In this document: one piece after another, positions 57,864 to 64,000 of the stretch
Position numbering within the stretch: position 1 is the first letter of the stretch
Layout: each line of letters starts with the position of its first letter
Assembly (NCBI GenBank): GCA_005792355.1
Contig: SXSC01000065.1
Span: 1-64,000 of the forward strand
DNA: 64,000 bases
Direction: 5' to 3'
From: Opitutaceae bacterium
Lineage (GTDB): Bacteria; Verrucomicrobiota; Verrucomicrobiia; Opitutales; Opitutaceae
Made by a program: the position numbers and the translations under genes
The notes under the pieces: generated by a model
What the model saw: only the letters and a program-made list of their open reading frames with translations
What the model was told of the DNA's origin: nothing
Database searches by the model: none

Positions 57864-59981
57864 ATGAACGACCACCCTTCCGTTTCGAATCCCTCGCGGC
57901 GCGCCTTGTTGCAGACGACCGGCCTCGGCCTGCTCGGCGCGGTCCTGTCCGGCACGTCCGCCTCATCCGCCGCCGAAACGCCGAGGGCCCCGGCGGCGAA
58001 ATCCGGCGCCACCGCTCGTCCCGCGAATGCGCTCGTGCCCCTCAATCGTTTCGGCCGGATGGTGCAGGAGTATTATGTCGGACGTCTGCGCGAGGCGGAG
58101 CGAACCGCGGACGCCCGTCGCGCGAAAATTCGCACGAAGGCCGACGCGGAAAATTATGTGCGCGAGGTGCGCGGCAAGATTCAGTCCATCTTCGGACCAT
58201 GGCCGGAAAAAACCCCGTTGCACGCGCGCAGCACCGGCGTGGTCGAGCGCGATACCTACCGGATCGAAAAGGTCATCTTCGAGAGCCGTCCCGGGTTTCC
58301 GGTTACGGCCAATCTTTACCTGCCGAAAGGCCGCCCCACGCCGGCGCCCGGTGTCGTCGGCAGTTGTGGCCACTCCGCCAACGGCAAGGCCGCCGACGCC
58401 TACCAGTCTTTCGCGCAAGGCCTGGCGCGCCAGGGTTACGTCGTGCTGATCTTCGATCCGATCGGACAGGGCGAGCGGATGCAATACGTGACGCCCGACC
58501 TCAAGCCCCGGATGGGGACGGGCGTCCGGGAACACCTGCACGCCGGCAATCAGCAGTTTCTCGTGGGCGAATTTTTCGGGGCCTGGCGCGCCTGGGACGG
58601 CATCCGCGCGCTCGATTATCTCCTCACGCGGCCGGAAGTCGACCCGCGGCAGGTGGGCATCACCGGCAACTCGGGCGGCGGCACGATGACGACCTGGCTT
58701 TGCGGCGTGGAGTCGCGCTGGACGATGGCCGCGCCGAGCTGTTTCGTGACGACGTTTCGCCGGAATCTGGAGAACGAACTGCCGGCCGACACCGAGCAGT
58801 GCCCGCCGCGGGCGCTCGCGCTTGGGCTCGATCACGCGGATTTTATCGCCGCACTGGCGCCGAAACCCGTGATCCTGATCGATCAGGAGAATGACTATTT
58901 CGACGTCCGCGGGCTCGAGGAGAGCCTGGAGCGGTTGCGGCCGATTTACCGGTTGCTCGGCGCGGAACAGAACGTCGAGATTTTCATCGGGCCGGACTAC
59001 CACGGGTACTCCAAGCCGGCCCGCGAGGCGATGTATCGAAAGTTCAATGGCGTCACGAAGATTTCCAGCGCGGCGGCGGAGCCCGCCATTGTGATTGAGC
59101 GGGACGAGACGCTCTGGTGTACGCCGCAGGGGCAGGTTGCGTCGGAAAAGTCGCGCACCGTTTTCGGGTTCACGCGCGAATCTTCCCTGGCGTGGCGGCA
59201 ACGGCGCGGCGAGGTGGGCGGCGCGGCGCTGACCAAGGCCCTGGCGGAAACGCTCAAGCTGCCCCGCCGCGAAGGTTCTCCGGAATATCGGATCCTGCGT
59301 CCCGGCAACTCCCGCGGCTATCCGAAGCGTTATGCCGGCACCTACGCAGTCGAGACCGAGCCGAACAGCTTCGCGCTCGTTTACCGGCTCGACGACCAGC
59401 CGCTGATGTCGCGCCTGCCCCGCGGACCGCGACGCGCGCTGCTGTACGTGGCGCATCTCTCTGCGGACGCCGAGTTGCGCGAGGAGCCGCTGCTGGCGGA
59501 GTTGATGCACGCCGAACCGGACTCGGCCGTGTTCGCGTGTGATGTGCGCGGCGTGGGTGAATCAATGCCGAGCACCACCGCCACCGCGGCGTGGGAGCCG
59601 TATGGCCCGGATTATTTTTACGCGATCCACGGCCTCATGCTCGATTACCCGTATGTGGGGCAGAAGACGCACGACGTGCTGCGGGTGATCGACTGGCTGA
59701 AATCCGGCGGGCACAGCGAGGTCCACCTGGTGGGGAGAGGCTGGGGCGCGTTCCCCGCGACGTTCGCCGCCGTGCTCGCGGCGGAGGTGAAGCAGGTCAC
59801 GTTGAAGCACGCGCTCACGAGCTATAGCGAGGTGGCCGAGAGCGAGGACTACCACTGGCCGCTGTCGACCCTGGTGCCGGGCGTGCTGCGCGCGTTTGAT
59901 CTGCCGGACTGCTATCGGGCGCTAGCCGCCAAGCGGCTCCGGCAGATCGAGCCATGGAACGCCACCGCGGGGGCGGGCTGA
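57864..59981 (+). CDS. Alpha/beta hydrolase, acetylxylan esterase-like, Tat-type signal
   Basis: NPSRRALLQTTGLGLLGAVLSGTSAS; VGSCGHSANGKAADAYQSFAQGLARQGYVVLIFDPIGQGER; ITGNSGGGTMTTWLCG. Confidence 0.85.
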   Translation: MNDHPSVSNPSRRALLQTTGLGLLGAVLSGTSASSAAETPRAPAAKSGATARPANALVPLNRFGRMVQEYYVGRLREAERTADARRAKIRTKADAENYVREVRGKIQSIFGPWPEKTPLHARSTGVVERDTYRIEKVIFESRPGFPVTANLYLPKGRPTPAPGVVGSCGHSANGKAADAYQSFAQGLARQGYVVLIFDPIGQGERMQYVTPDLKPRMGTGVREHLHAGNQQFLVGEFFGAWRAWDGIRALDYLLTRPEVDPRQVGITGNSGGGTMTTWLCGVESRWTMAAPSCFVTTFRRNLENELPADTEQCPPRALALGLDHADFIAALAPKPVILIDQENDYFDVRGLEESLERLRPIYRLLGAEQNVEIFIGPDYHGYSKPAREAMYRKFNGVTKISSAAAEPAIVIERDETLWCTPQGQVASEKSRTVFGFTRESSLAWRQRRGEVGGAALTKALAETLKLPRREGSPEYRILRPGNSRGYPKRYAGTYAVETEPNSFALVYRLDDQPLMSRLPRGPRRALLYVAHLSADAELREEPLLAELMHAEPDSAVFACDVRGVGESMPSTTATAAWEPYGPDYFYAIHGLMLDYPYVGQKTHDVLRVIDWLKSGGHSEVHLVGRGWGAFPATFAAVLAAEVKQVTLKHALTSYSEVAESEDYHWPLSTLVPGVLRAFDLPDCYRALAAKRLRQIEPWNATAGAG

Positions 59982-60090
59982 TATTCAAGTCCTTTCGATC
60001 CCGTTTGCGACGATTTCGGAAATTCGTCGGCTGCGGTCGCCGCGTTGAGCTAAGATTGACCCACTTCGATCCTGTTGAGACGATTTTTTA

Positions 60091-60198
60091 TCACAGAGAT
60101 CACGGAGGGAAAAGAGAGGCCACAGAGCAGAAAAGCGGGCGTTCATTTCCGGTGTATTCTCTGTGACCTCCTGCCGGGCCTCGGTGACCTCTGTGACC
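60091..60198. repeat. CACAGAG word-type inverted repeat
   Basis: TCACAGAGATCACGGAGGGAAAAGAGAGGCCACAGAG versus TCTCTGTGACCTCCTGCCGGGCCTCGGTGACCTCTGTGACC (inverted). Confidence 0.7.
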
Positions 60199-60238
60199 AG
60201 CGGTTCGATTCCTTCGGCTGCGGTATCCACGTTGGGAA

Positions 60239-61831
60239 TTATTCAAGCGACGCGCGATTCAGCAGCGGCCGACCTGACTCGACCACATACGTCGCGCGCG
60301 TCTGCAAGGGGGCGCCGCGGCGCGTGACGAAAGGCACGGTCCGAAAATCCGTGCGCCACTGCTGCGACCTGACCTCGCACCGGACGTAGCCGCGCTCGTT
60401 GTTGTGATATTTCACGAAAGGATTTTCGGCGAGCAGCGCGCCGAGGTAGGCGGGCTGGTCCTCGCCATCGTTATTCGACGAGATCGACGTGCCGACAAAC
60501 TCCGTCGCGACGCTGGGCGCATCGGGCCGGTCGGGATCGGCCGCCAGTTCGTTCGCCCAATTGTGATGAACGTCGCCGGTGAGGACAACCGGGTTGGCGA
60601 TCCGGCGATCGCGCAGGTGGCGCAGCAGGCGGCGGCGCTCGAATTCGTAACCGGCCCACTTGTCCATGCTCAGTCCCACTACAGGGCCGGGTGTGCGATC
60701 GACCGGTGCGACCATCACCTGTTGCGCGAGCACGTTCCACGCGGCCGACGAGCGCTGCAGGCCATCGAACAACCACGCCCGCTGCGTGTCGCCCATGATG
60801 GTGCCGCGCGGGTCGAGCAGCACGGGGTGCGGCGGCTTGGTTCCGTCGCCCTGCGGCTGGTCGGTGCGGTATTGGCGGGTGTCGAGCACGTGAAACGAGG
60901 CGAGCCGGCCGAATTCGAGGCGGCGGTAGAGCAGCATGTCGGGCCCGGAGGGGAGCGCGCTCCGGCGCAGGGGCATGTGCTCGAAATACGCCTGATAGCC
61001 CGCGGCCCGGCGGACCAGGAATTTCTCCGGTGGATTTTCCTCGGGATGATCGTGGATCGCCCCCGCGTAGTTGTTGCTCACCTCATGATCGTCCCACGTG
61101 ACAATCCACGGGGCCATCGCGTGGGCGGCCTGCAGCGCCGGATCGGATTTGTAGAGCGCGTAGCGGTTCCGATAGTCGTCGAGCGAAAAAATCTCCGGCA
61201 TGCCGTGGGGCCGGACCGCGCCATTGGCGTCCCCCTTTTCGTAGATGTAGTCGCCAAGATGCACAACCAGATCGAGGTCCTCGCGGGCCATGTGCTCATA
61301 GGCGGTATAGTAGCCCATCTCGTATTTCTGGCAGGAGGCGAAAGCGAAGCGCAGCCGCTCCGGGGTCGCACCCGCCGGAGGCATCGTGCGGGTGCGGCCC
61401 TTGGCGCTGACCTCGCCGCCCGCCTTGAATTGATACCAGTACCAGCGATCGGGGCGCAGGCCCTCGACTTCCACATGCACGGCATGCGCCCACGCGGGCC
61501 GGGCGGTCGCGGTGCCGCGTTGCACGACACGCGTCATGGCTTCGTCCTCCGCCACCTGCCACGCCACCTCGACCGGTTCGGGCGGCATGCCACCGCCGTT
61601 TTCCAACGGTCGCGGCGCGAGGCGCGTCCACAAGACGACGCCATCGGGCGCCGGATCGCCGGACGCAACGCCAAGGGAAAATGGATACGCGGAAAATTTC
61701 GGCGCCGCGGCGACCGCCCCGCGGGCGTGGGTCGAGAGCAACGCGGCGGCGGCGAACGAGGCGGAGCCGGCGAGAAAGGTGCGGCGGTTCAGCTGCGGCC
61801 CACCGGGCAGGGGAAAGAGGGGAGGTGTCAT
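60239..61831 (-). CDS. Alkaline phosphatase D (PhoD-like) family protein, Tat signal
   Basis: LNRRTFLAGSASFAAAALLSTHARG; FSLGVASGDPAPDGVVLWTRLAPRPL; HLGDYIYEKGD; WDDHEVSNNYAG; LTGDVHHNWANEL. Confidence 0.93.
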   Translation of the reverse strand: MTPPLFPLPGGPQLNRRTFLAGSASFAAAALLSTHARGAVAAAPKFSAYPFSLGVASGDPAPDGVVLWTRLAPRPLENGGGMPPEPVEVAWQVAEDEAMTRVVQRGTATARPAWAHAVHVEVEGLRPDRWYWYQFKAGGEVSAKGRTRTMPPAGATPERLRFAFASCQKYEMGYYTAYEHMAREDLDLVVHLGDYIYEKGDANGAVRPHGMPEIFSLDDYRNRYALYKSDPALQAAHAMAPWIVTWDDHEVSNNYAGAIHDHPEENPPEKFLVRRAAGYQAYFEHMPLRRSALPSGPDMLLYRRLEFGRLASFHVLDTRQYRTDQPQGDGTKPPHPVLLDPRGTIMGDTQRAWLFDGLQRSSAAWNVLAQQVMVAPVDRTPGPVVGLSMDKWAGYEFERRRLLRHLRDRRIANPVVLTGDVHHNWANELAADPDRPDAPSVATEFVGTSISSNNDGEDQPAYLGALLAENPFVKYHNNERGYVRCEVRSQQWRTDFRTVPFVTRRGAPLQTRATYVVESGRPLLNRASLE

Positions 61832-61877
61832 GGCGAAGGTTGGTTTTCGTTGTTTCGCGGAGAAATGAAATAGCCCG

Positions 61878-62732
61878 CTATCGCGAACGGTGATCCGGAA
61901 AATCGCGCTGGTAACGCCGCACCAGCGCGGGCGCATCGTTGGGCACGAGGCAGATTTTCCCGCGGATGTGCTTCGTTTCGCCCGGTTGCAGGCCGCCGAG
62001 GCGGAAGTCGGAGTGCAGGCAGCGCGCCACGCCCTGGAAAAGCTCCTGGTACGGCTCCCATGCCGTGGCCCACATGAGTTTGCCATCCCCGCTCGTGCAG
62101 CCGATCAGGCCGTTGTCCGGCACGAGCGGTGAGAGCGGACGCGGGTTCACGTCCGTGCGCGGGACGTGAGCGGGACACCACACCTGGCCGGGGATGTAGC
62201 GGGCCGTGGTGGCCCAGTTGCGCGTGGGCATCCGGGTGAGTCTGCCGTCGAGGAAGATGAAACACTGCGGCAGGTAATCGGTCGCGTTGGCGGCGGTCTT
62301 CTCGTCGTGCCCGGTGAAACGACTCAGGCGCACGCAAGGTTGCGTCCAGTGCGCTTCCGAGCGATGCGCGCCAGGATTGCGCGCGACGAGTTGGAAGTTC
62401 ACTTCGTCGGCGTGGGCGGTGATGGTGTGTTCGACGATCACGCCGCCGGCCAGCGTGTCGCACAGGCGCAGGACACGGCGGTCGGCGCTGAGGGCAAGAA
62501 GCTCGCTGTGGTGGGCGATGACAGTGTGCCTCCAGTCGGCGTCCGTGGAACCCGCCCGGCAGTAGGCTTCGAGGTAGTTGATCCGGAAGGAGCCGCCGGG
62601 AAGCTGCGGGCCGTGGACGACCAGCCAGTGTCCCTCGCGTTCGAGCGTGAGGTTGGCGGACGATGCCGAGTGGAGCGTGGCGCCGCCGCCCGCCAGAACC
62701 AGGGTAAGACCGAGGAGAAGCGGACGGTGCAT
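61878..62732 (-). CDS. Secreted hypothetical protein
   Basis: MHRPLLLGLTLVLAGGGATLHSASSANLTLEREGHWLVVHGPQLPGGSFRINYLEAYCRAGSTDADWRHTVIAHHSELL...; no confident family. Confidence 0.75.
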   Translation of the reverse strand: MHRPLLLGLTLVLAGGGATLHSASSANLTLEREGHWLVVHGPQLPGGSFRINYLEAYCRAGSTDADWRHTVIAHHSELLALSADRRVLRLCDTLAGGVIVEHTITAHADEVNFQLVARNPGAHRSEAHWTQPCVRLSRFTGHDEKTAANATDYLPQCFIFLDGRLTRMPTRNWATTARYIPGQVWCPAHVPRTDVNPRPLSPLVPDNGLIGCTSGDGKLMWATAWEPYQELFQGVARCLHSDFRLGGLQPGETKHIRGKICLVPNDAPALVRRYQRDFPDHRSR

Positions 62733-62772
62733 GGGTGATTGGTGGCGGGAAGACGCGCGCCGCACAATTCGC

Positions 62773-64000
62773 CTAGCGCGTGGGGCGCGCGTCGGCCGGG
62801 AGCTTGTCCAGATATTTTCCGTCCTGGAAATCGATGATCGTGCCGCCCGGCTGGTAGGCGATCGGCTTCGGGTCGAGCCATTCGACCAGCGCGTTTTTCA
62901 GCGCAAAGGCGAAGAATTGGTTTCCGGCCGGAGAATAATGCCCGTTGTAGAGGCGCTTGATATAGGCGGCGGCCGGGATGCGGAATTGCGCGAAGTCCGC
63001 GACGTGCGCGTCCAGCGCATCGAGCGTCGGCGTGCCGCGGTCTTTCAACCATTGGAGCAGGGCGACATTGGCTGCGAGCTTCGGCCCACCTTCGCACGCG
63101 CGCAGCACCTCGCGCGTGCTATAGCTCAGGACGACCATCAGGCGGCGGCCTTGTTGCGTGGCGAACGCGTGCAGTTTTTCCATCACGTGCAGCGTGCTGG
63201 CCCGCGCGACAATGTCGCGCAGTTCGGCTGCGGAATTGCGGCGGCTCGTCGCGTCGGTGAAGTCGAATTTCACCTTCGCCCAATCGGCGAGCCGGCGGAT
63301 GCGGTCCTGAGGCACATCGGGCACGCCTTCCAGCATCGCGGTCATCTGGATGTTTTCGTGATTGGCCAAGAGTGCGCGCGTGCGCTCGAACGAGAGCAGG
63401 TCGCGCAACGCCGTGGGCGTGGGGCACGGACTGGCGGCTTCCTCCCACTGGCCGGAATCGAGGTTGACCCGCAGGTGCGTCCACGGGTTGCCGTGATACA
63501 TTTCGCTGGAGCGCTCGGAATTGATGATGAAGCTGCGCCACGGCATCACCGTCCGCCGGTGATCGTCATCCCAGATGTTGAAGATCAGATAAGGTGCCCG
63601 GACCGCCGTCTGCTCCATCCGCCGCAGGCGCGCGAAAGCCTGAAACACGCCGTAGCCGCCGACGCCGAAATTCCGGATCGGTTCGCCCAGGTGGGCCGCG
63701 AGATTTTCCTGCCACGTCTCGCCGTCGCTGACCTGGTGGCAATGCGTGAAGCTGTTGCCATACGTGTTCACGCGGCACGGACGATCGGCATAGTTGATGA
63801 GCTTGCGTTCGCCAGCGGCCCCGTAGCGGTAGACCGAGTGGGAACCGTCGACGCCGTCGCGCTGGATGCTGTCGCTCGGCACATAGCCGAGTTCCGGATC
63901 GAATTTCGCCCATTGATTGTGCGGTGGCGGCCGCAGGAAGGCATCGAGATGCGCCGCAGAATGCACGCGTTGATGGCGCTCGGCGAGCCACGCGTCGTAA
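62773..64000 (-). CDS. SGNH/GDSL-hydrolase-like protein, 5' end beyond the window
   Basis: RVNTYGNSFTHCHQVSDGETWQENLAAHLGEPIRNFGVGGYGVFQAFARLRRM (SGNH block I-like); the reading frame continues upstream as YDAWLAERHQRVHSAAHL to the window edge. Confidence 0.8.
   Translation of the reverse strand, partial: YDAWLAERHQRVHSAAHLDAFLRPPPHNQWAKFDPELGYVPSDSIQRDGVDGSHSVYRYGAAGERKLINYADRPCRVNTYGNSFTHCHQVSDGETWQENLAAHLGEPIRNFGVGGYGVFQAFARLRRMEQTAVRAPYLIFNIWDDDHRRTVMPWRSFIINSERSSEMYHGNPWTHLRVNLDSGQWEEAASPCPTPTALRDLLSFERTRALLANHENIQMTAMLEGVPDVPQDRIRRLADWAKVKFDFTDATSRRNSAAELRDIVARASTLHVMEKLHAFATQQGRRLMVVLSYSTREVLRACEGGPKLAANVALLQWLKDRGTPTLDALDAHVADFAQFRIPAAAYIKRLYNGHYSPAGNQFFAFALKNALVEWLDPKPIAYQPGGTIIDFQDGKYLDKLPADARPTR

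Overview
This is a 64 kb, GC-rich bacterial chromosomal window. Gene content (Opitutaceae-type TonB receptors, sulfatases, PSD1/DUF1501 pair, SpeA, SecDF fusion) suggests Verrucomicrobiota; that assignment is inference. Left part (1-36 kb): an IS3-type transposase tail abutting the C-terminal remnant of a GH106-like rhamnosidase, followed by a sulfated-polysaccharide/PUL-like region. This region has two TonB-dependent receptors, a sulfatase fused to a glycosidase-like propeller, a second sulfatase, a CE7 esterase, a sugar isomerase, a coupled secreted-protein/FAD-oxidoreductase pair and a PSD1 cytochrome/DUF1501 pair, then a YncE-phosphoesterase, a tricorn protease and VOC proteins. Middle (36-45 kb): a complete SOS mutasome cluster, lexA-imuA-imuB-dnaE2, all on the minus strand, with a LexA box at lexA, flanked by several toxin-antitoxin modules. 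Then speA, yajC, secDF, recJ and tRNA-Arg(ACG). Right part (52-64 kb): a repeat-rich accessory stretch with a TIR gene fragment, then a sulfatase, an esterase, a PhoD-like phosphatase and an SGNH-like protein that runs off the window. The most unusual signal is the density of dispersed palindromic and word-like repeats. They lie between genes, appear to truncate genes (VapC, TIR), and are carried in frame inside both imuB and dnaE2.
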